From the NCBI GenBank assembly GCA_001803315.1, contig MHBQ01000132.1, positions 1-64,000 on the forward strand: DNA of 64,000 nucleotides, read 5' to 3'. The stretch's first letter is position 1. The number at the start of each line of letters is the position of its first letter. This document shows, piece by piece, positions 17,300 through 26,555 of this stretch. The stretch is from Lentisphaerae bacterium RIFOXYC12_FULL_60_16 (GTDB lineage Bacteria; Verrucomicrobiota; Kiritimatiellia; UBA8416; YA12-FULL-60-10). The notes beneath the pieces were generated by a model. That model was not told where the DNA came from. It searched no databases and saw nothing but the letters and a program-made list of their open reading frames with translations. Position numbers and translations under genes: made by a program.

Positions 17300-18786
17300 A
17301 AAAACCTGAAACCCTTGCCCATGAAGCCGAGCAACTGCTGGCGGATCTGATCCCGCGTCAAGCCGCGCTCAAGCCGAAGGATCGGATTGCCATACCCGCC
17401 CAGGAAATGCCCACCCAGGATCCCCAGATCCGACGAACCAACATGCAGGAAGTTGCACTCGGTTACAGCGAAGCCCAGGCCCGCGTCGAAGCCATGCGTT
17501 GTCTGCAATGCAAATCGGCCCCCTGTATCGAGGGATGCCCGGTCCGGATTCAAATCCCCCGCTTTATCCAGGCCATCGCCCAGGGCAAAATGGCCGACGC
17601 CATCCGCATGATCCGTGAAAACAGCCTGCTGCCGGCCGTCTGCGGACGGGTCTGTCCGCAGGAAGTCCAGTGTCAGCTTCCGTGTACCGTGGGGAAAACG
17701 CTTAAAAGCGTGGATCAGGCGGTATCGATCGGACGGCTGGAACGTTTCGTTGCCGACTGGGAACGGAATTCCGGAGGCTGCCAGACACCTGAGATCCTTC
17801 CCGAAACCGGGAAACGGGTGGCGGTTATCGGCAGCGGGCCCGCCAGCATAACCGTGGCAGCGGATGTCCGCCGTGCCGGCCACGCAGTCACCCTCTACGA
17901 AGCCTTTCACAAGCCCGGCGGCGTATTGATGTATGGTATTCCTGAATTCCGCCTGCCCAAACAGATTGTGGAACAGGAGATCAAGGCCCTTGAATCCATG
18001 GGGGTCCAAATTGTGACCAATTTCGTGGTCGGCCGTACCCGCAAACTCCAGGATCTCCTGGACAAGGACGGATTTGACGCCGCATTCATCGGAACCGGGG
18101 CCGGTCTTCCGAAATTCATGGGGATCGATGGTGAGAACCTGGTCGGCGTGTTCTCGGCCAATGAATTCCTTACCCGGTCCAACCTGATGCGGGCCTTCGA
18201 CCGCGAACGGGCCGACACCCCGATCGTGAATGCACGCCGGGTTGCCGTGCTCGGCGGCGGCAATGTGGCCATGGATGCAGCCCGGACCGCCATTCGCCTC
18301 GGTGCTGAAGCGGTACACCTCATCTACCGTCGCACGGAGGCGGAAATGCCCGCCCGTGTCGAGGAAGTCCATCACGCGCGCGAGGAAGGCGTCCAGTTCC
18401 ACATGCTCCAGAATTGCAAGCGCATCATAGGCAATGAACACGGGTGCGTCACCTCCATGGAATGCCTCCGCTACGAACTGGGAGCGCCCGACGAATCCGG
18501 CCGTCGCCGGCCGGTGGAAATCAAGGGCAGCGAATTCACCATGGCGGTCGACACCGTCATCGTGGCGATCGGAAACGACTCCAACCCCCTCATCAAGAAA
18601 ACCACCCCGGCCATTGAGACCAACCGGTGGGGTAATATCATCGTTGACCCGCAAACCGGCAAGACATCCATGGACCGGGTTTATGCCGGTGGCGACATTG
18701 TCCTGGGGGCCGCCACCGTCATTCTTGCCATGGGCGAAGGCCGGCGTGCGGCCGCCGCCATCAACCGGATGCTGGCTGGTGCTTGA
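17296..18786 (+). CDS. nfnB: NfnB-like / NADPH-dependent glutamate synthase small-subunit family oxidoreductase
   Basis: two 4Fe-4S motifs (CLQCKSAPCIEGCPV, VCGRVCPQEVQCQLPC), FAD motif GSGPASI, NAD(P) motif GGGNVAMDAARTA, YRRTEAEMPA; ATGA overlap with nfnA. Confidence 0.88.
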   Translation: MKKPETLAHEAEQLLADLIPRQAALKPKDRIAIPAQEMPTQDPQIRRTNMQEVALGYSEAQARVEAMRCLQCKSAPCIEGCPVRIQIPRFIQAIAQGKMADAIRMIRENSLLPAVCGRVCPQEVQCQLPCTVGKTLKSVDQAVSIGRLERFVADWERNSGGCQTPEILPETGKRVAVIGSGPASITVAADVRRAGHAVTLYEAFHKPGGVLMYGIPEFRLPKQIVEQEIKALESMGVQIVTNFVVGRTRKLQDLLDKDGFDAAFIGTGAGLPKFMGIDGENLVGVFSANEFLTRSNLMRAFDRERADTPIVNARRVAVLGGGNVAMDAARTAIRLGAEAVHLIYRRTEAEMPARVEEVHHAREEGVQFHMLQNCKRIIGNEHGCVTSMECLRYELGAPDESGRRRPVEIKGSEFTMAVDTVIVAIGNDSNPLIKKTTPAIETNRWGNIIVDPQTGKTSMDRVYAGGDIVLGAATVILAMGEGRRAAAAINRMLAGA

Positions 18787-18845
18787 TCGTCTTCAAACCA
18801 CTTTGTAAGGTACGACGTTTCATTGACTGACACAGGGAGGACTCC

Positions 18846-19625
18846 ATGAGCACGGAACGGTTGCATATCGAAATCCTGACTCCGAAACAGAATTCAGAGA
18901 ACCTTGACGATGATCTCGCAAAATTTGCGGATAAATACAACCAGATCATGGAGCAGGATCACATCGCCTGCATCACCGACAACCCCATGGGACATTTGAG
19001 TTTTCAGGCCACGGAAATCATCCCGGAACTGGGCTTGCCCGTAAAACCCGAAAACCTCATGATCCACCTGAACACCTTCCACACCAAGGAAGCGCTTGAC
19101 GGCATTCTCCAGACCGCCATCACCATGGGGGTTCGCAGCCTCCTGGTTATTTCCGGCGACGGGAGCGAACGCCTGCCCAAACTCGCACCGGAATCCATCG
19201 GACTCGCCTGCAACGCCGTCACCTCGGTTGAATTGCTGGGATATATCCATAAAACCCATCCCGGAAAATTCGATTGCGGCGTGGCGTTCAACCCCTACGA
19301 ACCGCAGGATCATGAATTGGAGAAAATGCAACGGAAGGTCGAAGCCGGCGCCACCTTTATCATCACCCAACCAGTCGTCGAACGCCACGACGCCGTGGAT
19401 GAACTTCGCCGTCGTTTCAAATTACCGGTAACCATCGACGCCTGGATGAGCAAGAAACTTCACCTCTTGTCGGAATGCGTCGGTTATACGATTCCCGAAG
19501 ACACACCGTATGATCCGATGCAAAATCTCCGGTCACTCCGGAAACATTACCCGGACTGCGGACTTTACCTGGCCCTGCTCGGATTCAAGACCCAGATGCC
19601 CGTCCTGCGCCAGACACTCGCCTGA
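18846..19625 (+). CDS. methylenetetrahydrofolate reductase-like (MetF family)
   Basis: 259 aa; MetF-like pattern LLVISGDGSERLPK..., AFNPYEPQ, GATFIITQPVV. Confidence 0.7.
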   Translation: MSTERLHIEILTPKQNSENLDDDLAKFADKYNQIMEQDHIACITDNPMGHLSFQATEIIPELGLPVKPENLMIHLNTFHTKEALDGILQTAITMGVRSLLVISGDGSERLPKLAPESIGLACNAVTSVELLGYIHKTHPGKFDCGVAFNPYEPQDHELEKMQRKVEAGATFIITQPVVERHDAVDELRRRFKLPVTIDAWMSKKLHLLSECVGYTIPEDTPYDPMQNLRSLRKHYPDCGLYLALLGFKTQMPVLRQTLA

Positions 19626-19639
19626 TTGCGGCATGCCGG

Positions 19640-20764
19640 TCAGGGCTTGAATTCATGCAGGATCAGTTCGCCGCGTGATACGTCGAGGTGGATCTGGAAA
19701 CGGCCCAGGAAACTCATCCCCAGCAGCCCGTCCACCGGTCCGCCGGCCGACCCCGGCAGGATGGCTGCCTCGATGTCCCGCGCTTCGGTGGTTCCGACTC
19801 GCACCGTTGACAGGGACACCACGGGAGCCTTGCGGGTGGTTCCATCGGCCAGGGTCACTTCCACGTCGCGCCGCGTCGCGAGATCCTGCCCCAACCGTGC
19901 ACGGAACGGCTCCGTCAGGGTCATGAGCGACGCTCCCGTATCGACGACAAACCAGCCATCAACCTTCCCGTTGACCCGGACGTTGACGAGGGTGTTCCCC
20001 CCGGCCACGCGCAGTTTCACAACGACGGTCGATACGGCCTTCTCCATATCCGCCAGCCGCTTCTCGAGTAAATCCAGGAACCGCAGCTCCGTGGCGTCTG
20101 CGCCGGCCCGGGCTCGAAGCGCCGCGGATTGTCGCCGGTATCGATCCGCAAAATCAAGGAACCCACGGGTGTACCCCATGATCCCCGCGCCCGTCGCATC
20201 CCGCTCCGCTTGCATCGACGCGTGCCGATCCTGGTCTACCACCTGCCGTGCCCGGATAGTGTTCAAGGCCGTCACCGCTTCGTTGTAACGCCGGATGTCG
20301 CGCGTGGGGGATTCGGACGTCAATCGCCGGGATGCCTCGACGGCCTGTTTTTGCAGGGTCTGGTTGTCCGCCTCCAGTTGGCGCAGTTTCGCTTCCAGTT
20401 CGCCCAGGCGCGACTTCTGCTTGGCCGCATCGGCGCAACGATCCGCCAGGGCGCGAAACTCCTTGCCTAACGCGGTCATCGAAGCGGGGATGTAGCGGTC
20501 ATTCAGGAAATACCGGTCCTGCCATTCCCGTTGAAGAACCGCCATATCCTCGGGTGTGGCGCGTTCGATCGATCGGATCTGGTCGCGGGCGATCCGCATG
20601 GATCCCACGCCGAGATTGACGAGAACCTTGTCCGCCTCCTCCTTCTCGATAATCCCCTCCACCGTGCGCCCGTTCGTCAACCGGATCCGATCAGCCCACA
20701 GCGGCGTCACCAGCAGGATGAATCCCGCCGCGCCGTTCATCATGGCGCGTTGAATCCGCGTCAT
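19640..20764 (-). CDS. exported retropepsin-like aspartic protease
   Basis: signal-like N-terminus, SH3-like LTNGRTVEGIIEKE, coiled coil, then VNVRVNGKVDGWFVVDTGASLMTL...GLLGMSFLGRFQI clan AA motifs. Confidence 0.75.
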   Translation of the reverse strand: MTRIQRAMMNGAAGFILLVTPLWADRIRLTNGRTVEGIIEKEEADKVLVNLGVGSMRIARDQIRSIERATPEDMAVLQREWQDRYFLNDRYIPASMTALGKEFRALADRCADAAKQKSRLGELEAKLRQLEADNQTLQKQAVEASRRLTSESPTRDIRRYNEAVTALNTIRARQVVDQDRHASMQAERDATGAGIMGYTRGFLDFADRYRRQSAALRARAGADATELRFLDLLEKRLADMEKAVSTVVVKLRVAGGNTLVNVRVNGKVDGWFVVDTGASLMTLTEPFRARLGQDLATRRDVEVTLADGTTRKAPVVSLSTVRVGTTEARDIEAAILPGSAGGPVDGLLGMSFLGRFQIHLDVSRGELILHEFKP

Positions 20765-20956
20765 GTCGATCCTCCCGCGGGCGTATCGGCCCCGGGATCC
20801 ATGTGCCAGGACCATGCGAAACCGAATACTGCCCACCGGCTGCATTTCAATTTCACCGGCATTCCCCCGCCATCCCGTATCCGACCGTTCATAAGATGCT
20901 CATATCACACCCCGATGCCCGCTTCCTATTATTATCTTGACTTTCCCATATCATAT

Positions 20957-20974
20957 CTGTTAATTTTTTAACGA
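20957..20974. promoter_or_regulatory. candidate Rex operator upstream of hoxF
   Basis: CTGTTAATTTTTTAACGA: near-palindrome, 16/18 to TTGTTAA-N4-TTAACAA. Confidence 0.5.
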
Positions 20975-21071
20975 TTTACAATCAAATTAGAGGGCTTGAC
21001 AGGCTGCTGCCAGTAAGGCGTATTAACGGGCGCACCCAAAAGCCGGTGATCAGGACGATAGGGAGAGCAGA

Positions 21072-22880
21072 ATGAACGATCTTGAAGTCCGCGTTCGTGC
21101 GATATGCCAGGCACATGAAAACAACCGTACCCGCCTCATGGACATCGTGAACGCGGTCCAGAACGAGTTCGGATACGTACCGGGATGCGCCCTCGATGCC
21201 ATTGCCAAGGAATGCGGAACCCAGCGCGTCGCGGTGCAGAGTCTTGTTTCCTTCTATGCCTTTCACTCCGAGCTGCCCAAGGGACGTCACGTCATCCGCC
21301 TCTGCAACGATATCGTGGACCAGTTCCAGGACGTACAGGCCGTCGCTGACGCCATGGTGGACGAGGCCGGCGTTCCGTTTGGCCAGACCACGCCGGACAA
21401 TCTGTTGCATCTCGAATGGACCCCCTGCATCGGCATGAGCGATCAGGCGCCCGCCGCCATCGTCGATGACGTCATCTTTCCGCGTCTCACCCCCGCCAAG
21501 GCGAAAGCGCTCGTCAAGGCGCTCAAGGCGGGAAAATCCTGCGCCGAACTGGCCGGACGAACCGGGGACGGAAACAACAGTCATCGGCTCGTTAAATCCG
21601 CCGTCCACAACAACCTCCGCCTCCGCGGCGACGTCATTTTCGCCGATTATCACCCCGGTAGCGGTCTGGCCAAGGCCCTTGCAATGTCTCCCGCCGAAGT
21701 CGTTCGCGACGTCAAGACATCCCGCCTGCGCGGACGCGGCGGCGCCGGATTCCCGACAGGCATGAAGTGGGACTTCGCCCGTCAGACGGACAACCGGAAC
21801 AAATACGTGATCTGCAACGCGGACGAGGGGGAGCCCGGCACGTTCAAGGACCGCGTCATCCTCACGGAATGTCCCGAACTTCTGTTCGACGGAATGACCA
21901 TCGCCGGGTATGCCACGGGTTCCGCCCATGGCATTCTCTACCTCCGGGCCGAATATGCCTACCTGAAAGCCTTCATCGAGGATCTCCTTGCCAAACGACA
22001 TAAGAAGGGGCTCCTGGGCAAGGACGTTGCCGGGAAAACCGGTTTCAATTTCGACATCCGGATACAAATGGGAGCGGGCGCCTATATCTGCGGCGAGGAA
22101 ACGGCGCTGATCAGTTCCTGCGAGGGACGACGCGGCGACCCCAAGAACCGCCCTCCCTTCCCCGCCCAGAAGGGCTATCTCGAATGTCCCACCATCGTGA
22201 ACAATGTCGAAACCTTCTGTTGCGCCGCCCGCATTCTCCAGGAAGGTCCAGGATGGTTTGCCCAAAAGGGGTCAAAAGGCAGCCCCGGCACCAAGCTGCT
22301 CAGCGTTTCGGGCGACTGCGAAAAACCGGGTGTATATGAAGTTCCGTTCGGCATCCAGTTGCAGGACCTTCTGGAAATGGTCGGGGCCGACCATCCGGCG
22401 GCTGTACAGATCGGTGGACCCTCCGGATCCCTCGTGGGAAAAGCCGAGTTCAACCGGACGATTTGCTATGACGACCTGGCCACCGGAGGTTCGGTCATGA
22501 TCTTCAACCAGAAGCGCGATGTCCTGAAAATCGCCATGTATTTTCTCGATTTCTTCATCGAGGAAAGCTGTGGCTACTGTACCCCCTGCCGGGTCGGAAA
22601 CGTGCTCATCCGTGAACGGCTTGGCCGTTTCCTCAACGGCACCGCGGAAAGCGCCGATCTGGACTACTTGACACGTCTCGGCACGACGGTCAAGTTCATG
22701 AGCCGGTGTGGGATGGGACAAACCTCGCCGAATCCGGTCCTCACGACATTGAAAAATTTCCCCGACGCCTATCGGTCGAGGGTCAAGGAGCGCAAGGACA
22801 AATTCCAGCCAACATTCGACATCGGTGCGGCCCTGGTCGACAGCCAGGCGCTGGCCGGCCGCAAGTCGGTTCACTTCTAA
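21072..22880 (+). CDS. hoxF: NAD-reducing hydrogenase diaphorase subunit HoxF (NuoE-like + NuoF-like)
   Basis: NuoF motifs GRGGAGFPTGMKW, CNADEGEPGTFKDR, GAYICGEETAL, ESCGYCTPCRVG; NuoE-like N-terminus. Confidence 0.93.
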   Translation: MNDLEVRVRAICQAHENNRTRLMDIVNAVQNEFGYVPGCALDAIAKECGTQRVAVQSLVSFYAFHSELPKGRHVIRLCNDIVDQFQDVQAVADAMVDEAGVPFGQTTPDNLLHLEWTPCIGMSDQAPAAIVDDVIFPRLTPAKAKALVKALKAGKSCAELAGRTGDGNNSHRLVKSAVHNNLRLRGDVIFADYHPGSGLAKALAMSPAEVVRDVKTSRLRGRGGAGFPTGMKWDFARQTDNRNKYVICNADEGEPGTFKDRVILTECPELLFDGMTIAGYATGSAHGILYLRAEYAYLKAFIEDLLAKRHKKGLLGKDVAGKTGFNFDIRIQMGAGAYICGEETALISSCEGRRGDPKNRPPFPAQKGYLECPTIVNNVETFCCAARILQEGPGWFAQKGSKGSPGTKLLSVSGDCEKPGVYEVPFGIQLQDLLEMVGADHPAAVQIGGPSGSLVGKAEFNRTICYDDLATGGSVMIFNQKRDVLKIAMYFLDFFIEESCGYCTPCRVGNVLIRERLGRFLNGTAESADLDYLTRLGTTVKFMSRCGMGQTSPNPVLTTLKNFPDAYRSRVKERKDKFQPTFDIGAALVDSQALAGRKSVHF

Positions 22881-22898
22881 CCGCCTGAAAGGACATTC

Positions 22899-23609
22899 AT
22901 GAGCACGACGATCAAGATGACAATCGACGGGAAGGAAATCCAGGCACATCCGGACCAGACCATCCTGCAGGCCGCTGATGCAGCCGGCGTCTACATTCCC
23001 CGTCTCTGCAACATGAAGGAACTTATCCCCCACGGCAGTTGCCGGGTGTGCACCGTCCGCTGCAACGGACGGCCGCAGGCGGCGTGTATCCAGCCCGTGG
23101 CGGACGGCATGGTAGTCGAAAGCAATACCCCCGAACTGACCGAACACCGCCGCGCCATCATCGACATGTTGTTCGTCGAGGGGAATCACTACTGCATGTT
23201 CTGTGAGAAAAGCGGCAACTGCGAGTTGCAGGCCATGGCCTATCGACTGGGTATCGCGACCCCCCGGTACCCCTACCAGTTCCCGCATCGCCAGGTGGAT
23301 GCCACCCATCCGGACGTTTTGATCGACCGGAACCGCTGCATCCTCTGCGGACGTTGCGTCTCGGCCTCACGGGATGTCGACGGCAAATCGGTGTTCGAGT
23401 TCGTGGGGCGCAACTCCCATAAGCGGGTCGCCGTTAACGCGGAGTCCGGTTTGGGCGCCACGGCGCTTACCGGCGCGGATCGCGCCGCGGGAGTCTGCCC
23501 GGTCGGTTCCATCATCCGCAAAAGAACCGCCTACGCGCAACCCATTGGACAACGCAAGTATGATCATCAACCCATCGGCTCCGACATCGAAGCCGCTGGA
23601 CAGAAGTGA
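22899..23609 (+). CDS. hoxU: NAD-reducing hydrogenase subunit HoxU
   Basis: 2Fe-2S (CNMKELIPHGSCRVC..C), HYCMFCEKSGNCELQ, CILCGRC...CPVGS. Confidence 0.92.
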   Translation: MSTTIKMTIDGKEIQAHPDQTILQAADAAGVYIPRLCNMKELIPHGSCRVCTVRCNGRPQAACIQPVADGMVVESNTPELTEHRRAIIDMLFVEGNHYCMFCEKSGNCELQAMAYRLGIATPRYPYQFPHRQVDATHPDVLIDRNRCILCGRCVSASRDVDGKSVFEFVGRNSHKRVAVNAESGLGATALTGADRAAGVCPVGSIIRKRTAYAQPIGQRKYDHQPIGSDIEAAGQK

Positions 23610-23632
23610 ACCGGAAGGAGCTCGCTAACGTC

Positions 23633-24178
23633 ATGGCAAAACCGAAAGTTGCGACAGCATCACTGGCCGGATGCTTCGGTTGTCACATGTCCCTGCTCGA
23701 CATCGACGACCGCATTCTGAAGCTGATCGACTTGGTCGACTTCGACAAATCCCCCGTGGACGACATCAAGGAATTTACGGGACCATGCCGGATCGGCATT
23801 ATCGAGGGCGGTTGCTGCAACGAAGAAAACGTCCGGGTCCTCCGCGATTTCCGCAAACACTGCGATATCCTGATCGCCTGCGGCGACTGCGCCACGATGG
23901 GAGGCATTCCGGCCATGCGGAACACGATTCCGCTGAAGGAATGCCTGGATGAGGCCTACCTCAACGGCCCCACCGTGTACAACCCCCAGAAAATCCTGCC
24001 GAACGACAAGGAATTACCCCTCTTGCTGAACCGGGTCTATCCGTGCCAGGAAGTCGTGAAGATCGACTACTTCCTTCCCGGATGTCCGCCCTCGGCGGAT
24101 ACACTCTGGCAGGCGCTCGTTGCCCTGCTCGGCGACAAGCCGGTTGAATTGCCTTACGAGCTGATCAAGTACGATTGA
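23633..24178 (+). CDS. hoxY: [NiFe] hydrogenase small subunit HoxY
   Basis: SLAGCFGCHMSLLDID, EGGCCNEENV, GDCATMGGIPAMRN, LPGCPPSADTLW; RBS AAGGAG before ATG 23633. Confidence 0.93.
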   Translation: MAKPKVATASLAGCFGCHMSLLDIDDRILKLIDLVDFDKSPVDDIKEFTGPCRIGIIEGGCCNEENVRVLRDFRKHCDILIACGDCATMGGIPAMRNTIPLKECLDEAYLNGPTVYNPQKILPNDKELPLLLNRVYPCQEVVKIDYFLPGCPPSADTLWQALVALLGDKPVELPYELIKYD

Positions 24179-24200
24179 GGGATTAGGAAGGGAAACCATC

Positions 24201-25643
24201 GTGACAACCACAGCGAAAACAAAGCGAATCATCATCGAACCCGTGACCCGCGTGGAAGGCCACGGCAAGGTGTCAATCTACCTGGACGAAAACAATCAGG
24301 TTCAGCAGGCCCGGCTTCATATCGTGGAATTCCGGGGTTTTGAACGCTTCATCCAGGGCCGCCCCTATTGGGAAGTCCCCGTGCTCGTTCAGCGGTTGTG
24401 CGGGATCTGTCCGGTCAGCCATCACCTGGCCGCCGCCAAGGCCATGGATCTCATCGCCGGTGTCGATCAACTGACCCCGACGGCCGAAAAGATCCGGCGC
24501 CTGATGCATTACGGGCAGATGTTCCAGTCCCACGCCCTGCATTTCTTCCATCTGGTATCGCCCGATCTGCTGTTCGGGTTTGACGCCGACCCCGCCATCC
24601 GGAACGTGATCGGCGTAGCGAAGAAATTCCCCGATCTTGCGGTCCAAGGGGTCATGATGCGCAAATACGGGCAGGAAATCATCAAGGCCACGGCGGGTAA
24701 GAAAATTCATGGAACCGGCGCCATTCCCGGAGGCGTGAACAAGAATCTTTCCATCCCCGAACGCGATGTCTTTCTCAAGGATGTCGAACAGATGATGAAT
24801 TGGGCGCGAGGTTCGCTCAAAATCGCGAAGGATTATACGGTCGAACACCTTGCGACCCTGGCGCCCTTCGGTTCGTTCGATTCCAACCACCTTTCCCTGG
24901 TCCGCGCCGATGGCGCCATGGACCTGTACCATGGCAACCTCCGCGCCATTGACGCCGTGGGCAACCGAATCTTCGACCAGGTTAACTACCAGCGGTATAC
25001 CGACTATATCGCGGAGGAAGTCAAACCCTGGTCCTACATGAAGTTCCCGTTCATCCGCTCGATCGGACCCGAGAACGGGTGGTACCGGGTGGGGCCCCTG
25101 GCCCGCCTAAACACCTGTGATTTCATCGATACACCGGAGGCCGAGGCGGCCCGCCGCGAGTTCATGGCGGTCACCCACGACAAGCCGAACAATCTTACCA
25201 TGGCCTATCACTGGGCGCGCATGATCGAGCTGCTGCATTCCATGGAGAAAATCCAGGCGCTCCTCCACGACCCCGACCTGCAGAAACAGGATCTGGTCGT
25301 GAAGGGTCAGCGTCGGGATGAGGCCGTTGGCGTCATCGAGGCCCCCCGGGGAACCCTCTTCCATCATTACAAGGTTGACCGGAACGACCAGGTGGTCATG
25401 GCGAATCTAATCGTCTCCACCACCCATAACAACACCCCGATGAACCGGGCGGTGCAGAAAGTCACCCAGGATCACATCGCCGGGAAAACGGAGATCACCG
25501 AAGGGCTTCTCAACCGCGTCGAGGTGGCCATTCGCGCGTATGATCCCTGTCTTTCCTGCGCGACACATGCCATGGGACGCATGCCACTCGATGTTGAACT
25601 CTTCGATCATCGCGGCGTCATGATCGACCACCGGGCGAGGTAA
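24201..25643 (+). CDS. hoxH: [NiFe] hydrogenase large subunit HoxH (group 3d-like)
   Basis: N-terminal RLCGICPVSHHLA and C-terminal DPCLSCATHAMG nickel-ligand motifs. Confidence 0.95.
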   Translation: MTTTAKTKRIIIEPVTRVEGHGKVSIYLDENNQVQQARLHIVEFRGFERFIQGRPYWEVPVLVQRLCGICPVSHHLAAAKAMDLIAGVDQLTPTAEKIRRLMHYGQMFQSHALHFFHLVSPDLLFGFDADPAIRNVIGVAKKFPDLAVQGVMMRKYGQEIIKATAGKKIHGTGAIPGGVNKNLSIPERDVFLKDVEQMMNWARGSLKIAKDYTVEHLATLAPFGSFDSNHLSLVRADGAMDLYHGNLRAIDAVGNRIFDQVNYQRYTDYIAEEVKPWSYMKFPFIRSIGPENGWYRVGPLARLNTCDFIDTPEAEAARREFMAVTHDKPNNLTMAYHWARMIELLHSMEKIQALLHDPDLQKQDLVVKGQRRDEAVGVIEAPRGTLFHHYKVDRNDQVVMANLIVSTTHNNTPMNRAVQKVTQDHIAGKTEITEGLLNRVEVAIRAYDPCLSCATHAMGRMPLDVELFDHRGVMIDHRAR

Positions 25644-25648
25644 AGCGG

Positions 25649-26173
25649 GTGAATTTGACCGCCACAACCGTACTGATCGGGTTTGGAAATCCCGGCCGTT
25701 GCGATGACGGGCTGGGACCCGCCCTCGTCGACGCCGTCTCCACCCTGGGTTTGCCGGGATTGACGACCGAGTCCGACTACCAGTTGACGGTGGAGGATGC
25801 CGATCTGGTGGCCCATCACGAAGTGGCGGTGTTCGCCGACGCCGACGTCAGTTGTCGCGAGCCCTTCCGGTTTCACCGCATCCAACCGGGTCCTTCCGCC
25901 CGCTTTTCCAGTCATGCGGTGGAGGCGCCCGAAGTCATGGCTCTGGCGCAACAGTTGTTTGGCGCCACAACACGGGCCTACGCGCTCGGCATCCGTGGCT
26001 ATAGATTCAACGCGTACGACGAACGGATATCGCCCGAGGCACGGCGGAACCTCGACGCGGCAGTCCGTTTCATCGAACACGTCATTCGCAATCGATCGTT
26101 CGAGGAAGCGTTAACCGATACATCGGAACCGTCGGCACGAGGCTTGGCGGCCAACAATGAGGACATGAAATGA
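25649..26173 (+). CDS. hoxW: hydrogenase maturation protease HoxW-like
   Basis: IGFGNPGRCDDGLGPALVD; immediately follows hoxH. Confidence 0.85.
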   Translation: MNLTATTVLIGFGNPGRCDDGLGPALVDAVSTLGLPGLTTESDYQLTVEDADLVAHHEVAVFADADVSCREPFRFHRIQPGPSARFSSHAVEAPEVMALAQQLFGATTRAYALGIRGYRFNAYDERISPEARRNLDAAVRFIEHVIRNRSFEEALTDTSEPSARGLAANNEDMK

Positions 26174-26550
26174 ACAACGGCAAGCACACCATTCTCTGCA
26201 TCGACGACGACAAGGATTTCCTGGATTCGCTCGTTATCATCCTGGAATCCGCCAACTACCAGGTGGAAACCGCTTCCAGCGCGCAGGAAGGCCTCGCCCG
26301 CTATCGCCATGCCAAGCCCGACTTCGTCATCGTGGACCTGATGATGGAGGAAGTGGACGCCGGAACGGGTTTCGTCAAGGACATCCGGGCGCTTGGCCCC
26401 ACCCCGCCCGTCTATATGCTGAGTTCTGTGGGCGACAATCTTAACCTGATGACCGACTATACGCAGCTTGGCCTCAATGGCGTCTTTCAAAAGCCGATCA
26501 ATCCGGATATCCTGCTTTCGGCATTGAAGTCGAAACTGAAGAAGGCCTGA
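26170..26550 (+). CDS. single-domain response regulator (receiver only)
   Basis: CIDDDKDFLDSL, FVIVDLMMEE, VFQKPINPD; 126 aa, no output domain; ATGA overlap with hoxW. Confidence 0.9.
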   Translation: MNNGKHTILCIDDDKDFLDSLVIILESANYQVETASSAQEGLARYRHAKPDFVIVDLMMEEVDAGTGFVKDIRALGPTPPVYMLSSVGDNLNLMTDYTQLGLNGVFQKPINPDILLSALKSKLKKA

Positions 26551-26555
26551 TCGGG

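Noticed and set aside
17221-18654. 477-aa minus-strand ORF opposite nfnB
   Set aside because: Shadow ORF; nfnB motifs are clear on the other strand
20996-21026. TTGACA...TATTAA as hoxF promoter
   Set aside because: Spacer is 19 bp; an alternative TTGACT-N16-GTTAAT (20937-20964) overlapping the Rex-like site is equally plausible, so no promoter was called
20982-22265. 427-aa minus-strand ORF opposite hoxF
   Set aside because: Shadow ORF; hoxF motifs are clear
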